Source: Bdellovibrio sp. UBA4095
Lineage (GTDB): Bacteria; Bdellovibrionota; Bdellovibrionia; Bdellovibrionales; Bdellovibrionaceae
DNA: 64,000 nucleotides
Direction: 5' to 3'
Assembly (NCBI GenBank): GCA_002381805.1
Contig: DFXZ01000012.1
Location: 184,458 to 248,457 of the forward strand
This document shows positions 17,811 to 26,349 of this stretch, piece after piece. The notes under the pieces are model-generated. The model saw only the letters and a program-made list of their open reading frames with translations, did no database searches and was not told the DNA's origin. The first letter of the stretch is position 1, and each line of letters starts with the position of its first letter. The translations under genes and the position numbers were made by a program.

Positions 17811-18734
17811 CTAGAAGTTTTCGTTAAAAGTTCGCAGCCGCTTGCCCTTTGAAATGTGAGAAACGGCATTATGCGGATGGAGGCTTTCGACGTGGCTAAA
17901 TTCGGCGACGTAGTCTATGATTTCAAGGCGCTGATCGAGGGCTTCCTTGACCCTACGGGCCGCATCCTCGCAAAACATGAGGTTTTGACCATTACGCAAA
18001 GCAAACTCTTGTTCATCTTCACGCTTCACGGCACCCTGAACAGCGGTCTGCAGAGCTTCTTCAACCACATCGATCAGGAGTCCATAGTGGAATCCGGCAC
18101 TCACTTCCACTTTCACTCGTGCGAAACTGCGTTGCGCATGGGGGGTGGCAACAATTCCTTGAGTGGTCCCCAACCATGAATGAACGACGTCAAAATCGAC
18201 TGACTCCTTACCGAACTGTTGCTTGAAACTGTCCTGAATCAATTGCCTTGAGAGTGCTGCTGAAGCCGGGCAAGTGCTGGAATAAGTAATAACAACTTCC
18301 ACGAAATAGTTCTTATTCCCGACATGATTAAATGCAGAAAGAACCACCGGATAGGATCGCCAGGCTTGATTGTCGCTCTTCAGTGCTTTGCGAATCAAGG
18401 GAGCCTCGAACTGAACTTGCACATAGGCTTCTGTTGAAAGTTCAGCATGGGTTTGCAAAAACTCGTCCGTGGCCTTGCCTAGCAGCTCCAATGAAAGTTC
18501 GTTCTTGGACAGAACTTCCTGGGTGATTAAATACAACCGTGACATGTGAATTCCGCGAGACGGCAACTTGTCCAAACTCACTTTCGCATCGACGCGTGCA
18601 GGAATACGATAAACTCCGTCTTCATGTTTTAAGAGAAGAGGCAACTCGATAGAACCCATCCCGACCCAATCAATAGGTGCGTATTTTTCTGGATGCGATT
18701 CCTTGGCAACATCTGGCAAAGTTTTTTTATTCAT
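17811..18734 (-). CDS. folE2: GTP cyclohydrolase FolE2 (type IB)
   Basis: 307 residues from the ATG at 18734; an ATG at 18758 is possible, and farther upstream codons run into the maf promoter region. Family landmarks are LPDV at the N-terminus, LPSRGIHMSR, the metal-site cysteine in YSSTCPASAALSRQL, ATPHAQRS, a conserved RNGQNLMFCEDAARR segment and ESLHPHNA. The enzyme makes 7,8-dihydroneopterin triphosphate from GTP for folate and queuosine synthesis. FolE2 works with metals other than zinc and is often induced under zinc limitation, so its place directly upstream of a Fur/Zur-type gene is noteworthy. It is divergent from maf. Confidence 0.93.
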   Translation of the reverse strand: MNKKTLPDVAKESHPEKYAPIDWVGMGSIELPLLLKHEDGVYRIPARVDAKVSLDKLPSRGIHMSRLYLITQEVLSKNELSLELLGKATDEFLQTHAELSTEAYVQVQFEAPLIRKALKSDNQAWRSYPVVLSAFNHVGNKNYFVEVVITYSSTCPASAALSRQLIQDSFKQQFGKESVDFDVVHSWLGTTQGIVATPHAQRSFARVKVEVSAGFHYGLLIDVVEEALQTAVQGAVKREDEQEFALRNGQNLMFCEDAARRVKEALDQRLEIIDYVAEFSHVESLHPHNAVSHISKGKRLRTFNENF

Positions 18735-18842
18735 ACTACTGTCACTTCCACCGCTCATAGGGGAATTCTTATACCGCAAATTCCAGTTGTTGACTCTTCT
18801 TTTATAGTTTTTACAGCTATTTTGTCCTATAGTTGAAGCCCT

Positions 18843-19427
18843 ATGGCACAAAAACAACTGATCCTCGCAAGCACTTCGAAGTATCGCCAGGAGCTTCTTG
18901 CCCGCCTGGCCTATTCATTTACAGCACAGCCTCCACTTGTTGATGAAGAAAGTGAAAAAGATCCCTCGCTGACTCCCCGCGCCCTCGCAGAGCATTTGGC
19001 TTTCAAGAAGGCAGAAAGTTTGGCGCATCCAACGAAAATAGTCGTCGGAGGAGACCAATTGATCGCGTTCGAAGGCAGAATCTTAGGCAAAGCGCACACC
19101 GCCGAAAGAGCTGTCGATCAGCTACGAAGCATGCAAGGTAAAAAACATGAGCTTATTACTTCTATCTGTGTGTTTGATGGACAGAAGATCTATCGCCACA
19201 CGGATATCACAGTGATGACCATGAAACCTTTAACTTTGCCGCAGATAGAACGATATGTAAAATTGGATCAAGCTACGGACTGCGCCGGCAGTTATAAAAT
19301 TGAAAAACATGGCATCATGTTATTTGATAAAATTGAAACTCAGGATTTTACCGCGATTCAAGGTTTGCCTTTGATTGCGCTTAACAAAATACTGCAATCT
19401 TGCGATCTTTTAGAGGTAGAAATATGA
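18843..19427 (+). CDS. Maf-family nucleotide pyrophosphatase
   Basis: 194 residues. It has LASTSKYRQELL at the N-terminus (Maf signature S-x-R-R/Y-x-x-L-L), the acidic metal-binding GGDQ near residue 69, LGKAHTAERAVDQLRSMQGKKHEL, and the C-terminal AGSYKIEKHGIMLFDKI...GLPLIAL. The last segment resembles the YceF branch, which hydrolyses m7GTP-like modified nucleotides, more than the YhdE (dTTP/UTP) branch. It clears non-canonical nucleotides. It overlaps cytidine deaminase by ATGA, so the pair forms a small nucleotide-housekeeping operon. Confidence 0.9.
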   Translation: MAQKQLILASTSKYRQELLARLAYSFTAQPPLVDEESEKDPSLTPRALAEHLAFKKAESLAHPTKIVVGGDQLIAFEGRILGKAHTAERAVDQLRSMQGKKHELITSICVFDGQKIYRHTDITVMTMKPLTLPQIERYVKLDQATDCAGSYKIEKHGIMLFDKIETQDFTAIQGLPLIALNKILQSCDLLEVEI

Positions 19428-19828
19428 ACGACAAACAAAGAGAACTTTTTCAAAAAGCCAGCGAGGCCCAAAAGAAAGCCCATGCCCCTTACTCTGAAGC
19501 GTTGATCGGTGCCGCCGTCTTGATGGCGGATGGAACAATTCACGTGGGGTGCAATGTCGAAAACGCTTCCTATGGTGGCACTGTCTGCGCTGAACGAGTG
19601 GCCATTTTTAAAGCGATCAGCGAAAGTTCTAGCAAACAAATCCTGGAAGTATTAGTGGTCAGTGATTCCGAAAAGCCTTGGCCACCATGTGGATTCTGCC
19701 GCCAAGTCATCGCAGAGTTCGCCACTGAACAAACTCTGATTCACACGGCGAATCTTCAAGGGAAAATGAAAACATTTAAATTTCCGGAAATCTTTCCGGA
19801 AGCTTTTACTCCAAAACATCTCGATTAA
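19424..19828 (+). CDS. cdd: Cytidine deaminase
   Basis: 134 residues from ATG 19424, overlapping the maf stop in ATGA, with GAGG 7 bases upstream. The zinc and catalytic motifs are complete: CNVENASYGGTVCAER (His/Cys-Ala-Glu type) and PPCGFCRQ. The length fits the homotetrameric class. It deaminates cytidine and deoxycytidine to uridine forms in pyrimidine salvage. For a bacterium that feeds on other cells this would help recycle nucleosides, which is inference. A short GC-rich hairpin without a T-run follows near 19832. Confidence 0.95.
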   Translation: MNDKQRELFQKASEAQKKAHAPYSEALIGAAVLMADGTIHVGCNVENASYGGTVCAERVAIFKAISESSSKQILEVLVVSDSEKPWPPCGFCRQVIAEFATEQTLIHTANLQGKMKTFKFPEIFPEAFTPKHLD

Positions 19829-19867
19829 ATGAAGGGACTGACTCCAAGTCCCGCCGTTTAAACCTAA

Positions 19868-20941
19868 CTAGTGAAATCTTGCGAAGTACTCGAAATAAGG
19901 ACCTTTGCGATTTTTTAACTGCTGAGCCATATTTGCCAGCTGATGGGCATAAGCCTGAAACTCCGCTCCAGACTGTGTCTGCAAAATACTGCGTGCAACC
20001 TCGAGCACCTGAAGGGTTTGCATTTTTCTTGCCTCGTACAGTTGCTCACTAAACAAGTTAACTGTCGGTTCAAGAGCAAAATGCATCTGGACTCCATAGT
20101 GATCCGACAAAGGACGCTGAGGCGTGCCTCGCAGATTTACACGCCCATCAACAACCTTCAGGCGGGTTTCTCGAGTGCCAATATTGGAATAAAAAATATA
20201 ATCAAAAACGCGGCTGGTTCGCAGCCAACTCAGTGGATTGGTGTGACAATAGGTGCAGAATTCTTTAGGGTAATGACCAAGATACTGCTCCATCGAATCA
20301 TGGACTCCCAAGACAGCAAGAACAAATCGTCTTTCGAAAGTGACGACATCCGCGTTGAAGTCACCCGATAGGACCCACTTCAAATCCTGGTTATGTAAAC
20401 GCCAATTTAAAATATCTAGAAGCTGCGTAATACGGACCGAAGGTGAGCTCGGATGCAGGTGCGTATTTAAAAAATATAGAGACTCACCGAAATTGCCCAG
20501 ATCAACTTTTGTGACATGAAAGGCTTTCCGCACGCGGAAGACTTTACGGACGCCATCAAGAAGGCCCCCTTCATGATTCACTTTAAACTCGAAGGTGCTC
20601 TGCTCTTTAACCTTACCTGATACCATAGTCATCAGGCCGATCTTGGCCTTCTTGTTTGGTGAACTCATATGGTAGCGGTGCTTCAAGCCTTTTTCGATCT
20701 GGGTGGTTTGGCCGCCATTCCATACTTCCTGAAGATGGACGACTTCACACGATGGTTTTACATCCAACTCGGAAATCATGCGCGAAGTGCGCTCGGCAAC
20801 TCCTTGCGCATAGATGGGCCCATAAGCATTGAAGTTCTGCAAACAAAACTTTGGCGCGGATGGATCTGCTTCCAAGGACCATTGCCCTTGGGCGCAGATT
20901 GATAGAAACAGACTGAACCAGCAAACAATTAAACCCCTCAT
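19868..20941 (-). CDS. Secreted endonuclease/exonuclease/phosphatase-family protein
   Basis: 357 residues with a signal peptide (LIVCWFSLFLSICAQG) and GAAGG six bases before the ATG. The DNase-I/sphingomyelinase fold motifs are in order: CLQNFNAYG near residue 33, LQEVW (metal Glu) near 70, LNTHLHPSS near 158, LSGDFNAD near 190, FDYIFYS near 245 and LSDHYGVQ near 280. The catalytic His, Asp and Glu residues all appear present. Family members are DNases, phosphodiesterases or sphingomyelinases; the substrate is unknown. Export suggests action in the periplasm or on prey. A coiled tail of about 70 residues follows the fold. Confidence 0.85.
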   Translation of the reverse strand: MRGLIVCWFSLFLSICAQGQWSLEADPSAPKFCLQNFNAYGPIYAQGVAERTSRMISELDVKPSCEVVHLQEVWNGGQTTQIEKGLKHRYHMSSPNKKAKIGLMTMVSGKVKEQSTFEFKVNHEGGLLDGVRKVFRVRKAFHVTKVDLGNFGESLYFLNTHLHPSSPSVRITQLLDILNWRLHNQDLKWVLSGDFNADVVTFERRFVLAVLGVHDSMEQYLGHYPKEFCTYCHTNPLSWLRTSRVFDYIFYSNIGTRETRLKVVDGRVNLRGTPQRPLSDHYGVQMHFALEPTVNLFSEQLYEARKMQTLQVLEVARSILQTQSGAEFQAYAHQLANMAQQLKNRKGPYFEYFARFH

Positions 20942-21137
20942 GCATGCCCTTCCTTCATTAGTTCGATTTATCAGAACCGCTGACCAGAGAAAAGAATATA
21001 AACAGAGTTCCGAGTAATGCAGAGAGCTAACCTAGCTCATCTCAAATCTAGACTCATTTCACGGGAATCTTGAATTTTTTGCGAACGCTGTGCTAACCTG
21101 ATCGCGCCGGAGGACTCTCTGGCGTCTATGAGAAAAT

Positions 21138-21201
21138 AAATCCGTCCTATTTCTTTTTTATTAACTTCTTCATGATCCCCACGCTGGGACGACGGATTTT
21201 T
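21138..21201 (+). terminator. Terminator-like attenuator before the ABC-F gene
   Basis: AAATCCGTC (21138-21146) and GACGGATTT (21191-21199) form a perfect 9-bp inverted repeat, and the T-run of the 3' arm ends two bases before the ATG at 21204. No plus-strand gene lies upstream to be terminated, because the preceding gene is divergent, so the hairpin reads as a leader attenuator. GGAGG (21109-21113) and a minimal reading frame ATG AGA AAA TAA (21128-21139, Met-Arg-Lys) precede it; the 14-base spacing of this SD is longer than ideal. Confidence 0.45.
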
Positions 21202-21203
21202 GT

Positions 21204-22754
21204 ATGCATAAACAATTGTATTTTGTGACCGCAAGGTCACTCACCTTGGGCCTCCCCCAAGGCGAGAACTTATTTTCTAACATCTCGTTTTCAATCTCTT
21301 CAGGAAAAATTGGCCTGGTGGGACCGAATGGCGTCGGCAAAAGTACGTTGGCGCAGATTCTTGCAGGAAAACGCGAAGCCACATCAGGGGAACTGCAGGT
21401 GCGAGGCACGGTCATTTACTTACCACAAGAAATTGCACGACCACGACAAAGCGTTGCCGAATTTCTAGCACCACTTTGGGAATCCCCTTTGGTTGCTTCA
21501 CCTTTGTGGCAAAAACTTTTAATCGATCTACCTCTGGAACTGCCACTTCAGGTTTTGAGTGGAGGTGAATGGACAAGGATCCGATTGTTGGCCGCCCTCA
21601 CACAAGAAGCAAGTTTACTAATATTGGATGAGCCTACCAATAATTTGGATAGAATCGGGAAGGCAATGATTAAAACCTTTGTGCAAAGTTATCAGGGTAA
21701 CTTGTTAATAATTAGCCACGATCGCGAGCTCTTAGATCAGACCTCAGAAATCTGGGAGATGTCCAATCAGGGTCTCGGTATTTATGGCGGCAACTACTCT
21801 CAGTATGCCAAGCATAAACAATCAGAACGAAAGCGATCGGAAGAAAAATTGTCCACGGCTCGCAGAGACCTCAAAAAAACAGAGCGCGAGGTTAACAAAA
21901 AAATACAAACTCAAGATAAGAGAATGAGACAAGGAGCTAAAAACGCAGAAAAAGGCGGACTGCCCAAAATACTCTTGGGAGCTAGAAAAAGGAAAGCAGA
22001 GGAAACTCGCGGAAAGGTCAGTAAACTAACCGAAGACCAATTGGAGCAGGCTAAAACTGAGTTCCAAGATCTACTAAATCGCCAAAAAACAGAGCTGGAT
22101 TTTGCTCTGCCCTTGGAAGCTTCCCGAGTACCGGAGGGCAAAAGAGTCTTTGAAGTCAATGAACTGAATTTTCAGTTCCACGATCAAAGCAAACTATGGG
22201 AAAAATCTTTTTCCCTTAACATGACGGGCCCCCGGCGATGGGCACTGGTGGGTTCCAATGGCTCTGGCAAAAGTAGTTTCATCAAAGCCCTTTTGAATCA
22301 AGAGATGGTAAACTGTTCAGTCGAAGGGAATCTGACGAGATCTGACCTCCCTGTCGCTTATCTTGATCAGAATTACGACATTCTGGATCCCGACGACACC
22401 GTTCTAAACAATGTCCTTAACCACGTGAAAAGAGATCCAGCTGAACTCCGAACCCTTTTGGCGAGGCTGCAATTCACTGGCAACAAAGTCCACCAAAAAG
22501 TCGCGACGTTAAGTGGTGGTGAAAAACTAAAGGCGGCCCTGGCAAAAATACTGCTTGCAGTGCCTTCGCCTCAGTTCCTAATTCTCGATGAACCGACAAA
22601 TAATTTAGACTTGGACAGCCTATTGGTTTTGGAAAATGCCTTGAACCAATTTCAGGGAGCTCTTTTGCTTGTTTCCCATGATCAACAATTTCTGGAGAAA
22701 ATTCGCATCACAGATTTTATCGAGCTCCCGAAGCACGGATTTAAGTCGGAGTGA
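21204..22754 (+). CDS. ABC-F family ATPase
   Basis: 516 residues containing two ABC modules and no transmembrane segment. Walker A motifs are GPNGVGKST near residue 39 and GSNGSGKSS near 350; signatures are LSGGEWTRIRL and LSGGEKLKAAL; Walker B motifs are LLILDEPTNNLD and FLILDEPTNNLD. Between them lies a long charged P-site-tRNA-interaction linker rich in Lys, Arg and Glu. Members bind the ribosomal E site, assist translation or confer ribosome-antibiotic resistance (ARE class). The ATG has no SD of its own, and the leader carries a terminator-like hairpin, both reminiscent of ARE genes. Which class it belongs to is undecided. Confidence 0.88.
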   Translation: MHKQLYFVTARSLTLGLPQGENLFSNISFSISSGKIGLVGPNGVGKSTLAQILAGKREATSGELQVRGTVIYLPQEIARPRQSVAEFLAPLWESPLVASPLWQKLLIDLPLELPLQVLSGGEWTRIRLLAALTQEASLLILDEPTNNLDRIGKAMIKTFVQSYQGNLLIISHDRELLDQTSEIWEMSNQGLGIYGGNYSQYAKHKQSERKRSEEKLSTARRDLKKTEREVNKKIQTQDKRMRQGAKNAEKGGLPKILLGARKRKAEETRGKVSKLTEDQLEQAKTEFQDLLNRQKTELDFALPLEASRVPEGKRVFEVNELNFQFHDQSKLWEKSFSLNMTGPRRWALVGSNGSGKSSFIKALLNQEMVNCSVEGNLTRSDLPVAYLDQNYDILDPDDTVLNNVLNHVKRDPAELRTLLARLQFTGNKVHQKVATLSGGEKLKAALAKILLAVPSPQFLILDEPTNNLDLDSLLVLENALNQFQGALLLVSHDQQFLEKIRITDFIELPKHGFKSE

Positions 22755-23382
22755 CTTCCTGGAATGCGCCAAGAGAGTCATCATAATGCCAGAGTTGCCC
22801 ATTTTCGAGATCGAAGTAAACGCCCAGCAACTGCAGTCCCCGCTCGGCAACGGCAGTCTCGATAAATGGAAAGGTTCGTAAATTCTCAAGCGAGGTGACG
22901 ATGGATTCTTTTTCACACTCGCGGCACTTGGTTTCAACATCTGCATCGGGAAACTTCTGAAGAACTTTCCCTTTAGCTTGGGCCGCGATCGTCATCCACT
23001 GCGTAAAGAATCCGCCCTGACGCACAATCTGTGGTTCAAAGAGTGATCTAATACCTCCACACTGACGATGACCAAGAACCACGATGTTCTCAACTTGCAG
23101 ATTGATAACGGCGAACTCTATAGCGGAGCTGACCCCGTGAAAGCCTCCAGAGCCTTCAAAGGGAGGAACCAGATTGGCGACGTTTCGCACGACAAACATT
23201 TCACCTGGAGAACTCGAAAACAAGATCGCCGGATCGACCCGCGAGTCACTGCAGGCAATCATAAGTGTTTTGGGGTGCTGACCATCACTGGCAAGACGAC
23301 CATAGACAGAAGGTTCAGTAAAAAAACGCTCGCGGAAACGACGAAATCCAGCCATCATTCGCAGAATTTCTTTTTTTAGCAT
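22741..23382 (-). CDS. Beta-class carbonic anhydrase
   Basis: 213 residues. The zinc-site pattern CSDSRVD (CxDxR) is near residue 44 and GHRQCGG (HxxC) near 103, giving the Cys-His-Cys site plus the catalytic Asp-Arg dyad. The intermediate NVANLVPPF and SAIEFAV motifs fit the clade. It interconverts CO2 and bicarbonate in the cytoplasm, supplying bicarbonate for carboxylation. The 3' end overlaps the convergent ABC-F gene by 14 bases. The start is Met1 or Met9. Confidence 0.94.
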   Translation of the reverse strand: MLKKEILRMMAGFRRFRERFFTEPSVYGRLASDGQHPKTLMIACSDSRVDPAILFSSSPGEMFVVRNVANLVPPFEGSGGFHGVSSAIEFAVINLQVENIVVLGHRQCGGIRSLFEPQIVRQGGFFTQWMTIAAQAKGKVLQKFPDADVETKCRECEKESIVTSLENLRTFPFIETAVAERGLQLLGVYFDLENGQLWHYDDSLGAFQEVTPT

Positions 23383-23680
23383 GAGTCCAACTTCCCTTTT
23401 ATAGAGTAATCCTTAGATTTAATTGCCCACAGAACTTAGTGAAAAAGACTTGTCTTGACAAGGTTATAAGCCAGCATGTCGTGGATTTTCCTTAAGAACC
23501 TGTAATGTAAGCAGCCAAAAAGAGATTAAAATTTTCCCGGCTTGAAACAAAAAACCAAGGTTCGAGCAAAAAAAGTGTCTCATTCAGGTGTCCAAATATT
23601 TTTCGGTGGAATTCCCCATCCACATGTTTAGCATTAGTTAAGTGAGGTTTCATCAGTAATTAGGAAAAGAGATTTCGGCA
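23383..23680. other. Divergent intergenic region, no gene seen
   Basis: This 298-base AT-rich gap separates the carbonic anhydrase start from the first pseudopilin-like gene and must hold both promoters. It contains a small palindrome CTTGTC-TT-GACAAG near 23450. I found no reading frame with a ribosome site, no T-tract terminator and no convincing promoter pair. Confidence 0.4.
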
Positions 23681-24361
23681 ATGATTTTTCAGTTTAGATC
23701 AATCTCTAACAACAACCGCGGAGCTACGCTCGTTTCTATTTTAGTCCTAGGTGCCGTGATTGCTTTGACCGCCACTTCGATCCTTTTTTCTTTTCGCTCA
23801 AGGCAGCAAACACTGGCACATGACCAAGCGCGAGAAGATTTTATGAATTTATCGACCCAAATCAGAATGCTTTTTTCATCGAAAGAGGCCTGCAAGCTAA
23901 ACCTGACGGGTGCCGCCTTCGGAGGCACCCTGGATCAGTTAAAAGCTCTAAGCACAACGAGGGATGTCAAAGTGGTCATGAGGCCTGCAGGATCTGCTGC
24001 TGTTCAAACATACATCCAAAAGAATCGAAAAATTGATCGACTTATTATTCAGGGCACCCGCTTTGAGAACATTCGCCCACTTACCGTCTACTCTGGCACT
24101 GATCGAACCTACCTCGCTGACTTTACGATATCCGTCACAGACTCTTTCAATGTTGCCCTTAAAGAATTTGCGTTGCCCTTCTATCTGACGACAAATGCAG
24201 GCGGCGCGCTGACAAGTTGTTTCGCCACCAGTTATCCCCTGGAAAGCAGTCCCCATCTGACTATGGAAGACCTGCTGTGCCAACAATTGCGATCCAATAA
24301 TACTTTTGTTTTTTCACCGAGCGAACATTCCTGCGTCCTCGTATCAGCGGGTGGCCCATGA
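23681..24361 (+). CDS. Pseudopilin-like protein 1
   Basis: 226 residues. The N-terminus has a short charged leader ending in NNRG, followed by ATLVSILVLGAVIALTATSILF, a type IV prepilin-like cleavage site (G|A) and hydrophobic helix. The Glu normally at mature position 5 is replaced by Ser, as in some minor pseudopilins (GspK-like) that sit at the fibre tip. The rest is a soluble domain with scattered cysteines (CKLNL, SCFATS, LLCQQL, SCVLV). The stop overlaps the next gene in ATGA. The function as a minor pilin or secretion pseudopilin is inferred. Confidence 0.72.
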   Translation: MIFQFRSISNNNRGATLVSILVLGAVIALTATSILFSFRSRQQTLAHDQAREDFMNLSTQIRMLFSSKEACKLNLTGAAFGGTLDQLKALSTTRDVKVVMRPAGSAAVQTYIQKNRKIDRLIIQGTRFENIRPLTVYSGTDRTYLADFTISVTDSFNVALKEFALPFYLTTNAGGALTSCFATSYPLESSPHLTMEDLLCQQLRSNNTFVFSPSEHSCVLVSAGGP

Positions 24362-25308
24362 TTCATCAATACGCTCTTCATCCAAATCGCAACACTTCAG
24401 GTATGACCCTTGTGGAAGTCCTCGTTTCACTGGCAATCTTTTCTATCCTCTTGGTTACGGGAACTTCGCTCATGGCCTTTATCAATAAACAGGCTGGCAG
24501 TCTGAACGACAATGTTGCGATTTCAAATGCCGTGAATCAAGTTAAGTATGCGTTTGGTGACGATGAAAGATATTGTGAAAAAATCCTGGGGCGACTCCCT
24601 GGCGGAACTCCACGCCCCTTTAGCCCCACGAACGTAAACGGAGTTGCTATCACAAGTGTAGATTTCTATGATCTCGTCACAAATCAGAAAAAAGACAATG
24701 CTGTTGCCGTAGGTCAAAAAATCGAGAAAAAAAGCGGTGTCATTGTAGAAGGAATTCGCCTTAGACCAGTCTCCGCACTTTCCCCACAACTTGTTTTAGC
24801 TTCTCTTGATATCACTTTTAAAAAAGATGCAACCAGCCCAACAACCATTATTCGGAAAATCCCAATCCACATTACGATGCAGGGTTTGAACATCAAAAAA
24901 TGTTCTGCAGGTTTAGCGACCAGCCTTGTCGCCGAACGAAAGTGCGAAATGGATCACAATGGATACTACTACTGGGATTATGAGGCGGAAACTTGCAAGC
25001 CTTTGGCTGGTGTGGAAAAGTTCCCGGGTCCGACGGCCTTTGAGGCAGCCTGTCCAGCAGGCTGGCATCCAGCAACTTCGATCGCCGATCCTTATTCCAA
25101 AAAAGTTTGCGATGCCGAGGTCAACAAAGGGCCAAATATCACTCCTAGGACCTATCTGAGTGGCACAGTTGATGAGAGCGACCTGATCGGTTTCGATTCG
25201 TTCCTAAATGTCGCTACAAACAAATGCAGTTACGTTTATTATGAGTCGACGTTTTCGTCGGATTACACTACTTCGATTGAATGTGCCAGAAACGGAGTTG
25301 TCAGATGA
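24358..25308 (+). CDS. Pseudopilin-like protein 2
   Basis: 316 residues. A clear prepilin peptidase site lies near residue 15: SG|MTLVEVLVSLAIFSILLVTG, with Phe replaced by Met at +1 and the conserved Glu at +5 present. It is the only one of the three adjacent genes with Glu5. The C-terminal part is Cys-rich with a repeated-looking pattern: ETCKPLAG, then AACPAGWHP and VCDAEV. It overlaps both neighbours by four bases, so the three genes form one translationally coupled unit. It is probably a minor pilin component exported by a type IV pilus or type II-like system encoded elsewhere. Confidence 0.8.
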   Translation: MIHQYALHPNRNTSGMTLVEVLVSLAIFSILLVTGTSLMAFINKQAGSLNDNVAISNAVNQVKYAFGDDERYCEKILGRLPGGTPRPFSPTNVNGVAITSVDFYDLVTNQKKDNAVAVGQKIEKKSGVIVEGIRLRPVSALSPQLVLASLDITFKKDATSPTTIIRKIPIHITMQGLNIKKCSAGLATSLVAERKCEMDHNGYYYWDYEAETCKPLAGVEKFPGPTAFEAACPAGWHPATSIADPYSKKVCDAEVNKGPNITPRTYLSGTVDESDLIGFDSFLNVATNKCSYVYYESTFSSDYTTSIECARNGVVR

Positions 25309-26198
25309 GAAAAAACGCGGGCATGAGCTTGCTCCAAATGTTAGTAACTTTGCAAGTATCCTCCATTCTTGTCCTGATGGTCGGCAACTATGCGAATACA
25401 ACATTTCGCATGTTCAGCCATATTGATAAAGTCGCGGCCGCTGGTGACACCATAGATGAAGTAAAAATGTTTATCGCTCCCAAATACCAATGCACCCTCA
25501 ATCTAAAGGATCTGCCGTTGGTGTTCAATCAGCCTGCCGGCTTTCCAGTTCCTCGTATTCGAGCCTTCGATAAAGATGGCAATCCAAACTCCAATGTCGT
25601 GGTTTCGGGTCAAAAAACCCACGGGATGACCGTCGAGTCTATCCGACTAGTCCCTTATACAAAAGTTGACCCTGCTCTTATTATGGCTAATTTGGAAATT
25701 CGTTTTAGCAAAGAGATCGAAACATCAGCCGGTCCCACAGAGCTGACTCGCAAGCTTCCTATTTTTGCACGTGTAAAAAACGGAAAAATCACCGAATGCT
25801 GGGGAAAGAAAGATCATGGCACCGCCGAACTGAATCAGCTTTGCCTTTCAACAAGTGACGGCGCCCTTGACACTTTCGATCCCATAACCAACACTTGTAA
25901 ACTCGCCAATGGCGAATGGTTCGACGGAGATAACGATAAGGCATCTTGCCCCAAAGGTACTATTGTCCCAGCAAAAATAACCTGGCAGAGCAATTGCCGA
26001 GGACGTCTTCCAAGTAGTTTTGTCGATACATTCCCAAAAACCATTCTGAAGCTGACAAATGGAGGATCAAAAGCCACACAGCGTGATCCTGTCCGCCTTT
26101 CCCTTGATGGCAACAGCTGTAAATGCGACTGGGCGGCTGATATTCCATCTACGACTGTCGCTGGTGGCAAATGTAGAATTCTTTGCATAGTTCCATAA
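25305..26198 (+). CDS. Pseudopilin-like protein 3
   Basis: 297 residues from ATG 25305, with GGAG 7 bases upstream and an ATGA overlap with the previous gene. Leader MRKNAG is followed by MSLLQMLVTLQVSSILVLMVG, a prepilin-type helix in which the +5 residue is Gln instead of Glu. The C-terminal half shares the layout of protein 2: NTCKLANGEWF then ASCPKGTIVP, and a final Cys-rich stretch (CKCDW, GGKCRILC). The conserved cysteine spacing suggests a common disulfide-bonded domain that arose by gene duplication. No downstream terminator is evident before the LysE-like gene. Confidence 0.75.
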   Translation: MRKNAGMSLLQMLVTLQVSSILVLMVGNYANTTFRMFSHIDKVAAAGDTIDEVKMFIAPKYQCTLNLKDLPLVFNQPAGFPVPRIRAFDKDGNPNSNVVVSGQKTHGMTVESIRLVPYTKVDPALIMANLEIRFSKEIETSAGPTELTRKLPIFARVKNGKITECWGKKDHGTAELNQLCLSTSDGALDTFDPITNTCKLANGEWFDGDNDKASCPKGTIVPAKITWQSNCRGRLPSSFVDTFPKTILKLTNGGSKATQRDPVRLSLDGNSCKCDWAADIPSTTVAGGKCRILCIVP

Positions 26199-26349
26199 CT
26201 TCGCATCTCCCGTCCTCGAAATAGCCCTCTTCGAGATCAGCCTGCATCCGTTCGAGCCGTTTCGACAAAATGGCCGCTTTGCTGTCAACTCTTCTTAGCG
26301 ACATCGCCTTTTGGGTGCGTTAGGTTCTTAGCATCGTAAGGAGTCGACT

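Noticed and set aside
19832..19858. GGGACT/AGTCCC hairpin after cytidine deaminase
   Set aside because: There is a 6-bp stem but no T-run on either strand, and it is too weak to call a terminator.
23450..23475. CTTGTC-TT-GACAAG palindrome and TTGACA in the pilin upstream gap
   Set aside because: No -10 box at the right spacing follows the TTGACA, and the palindrome is short.
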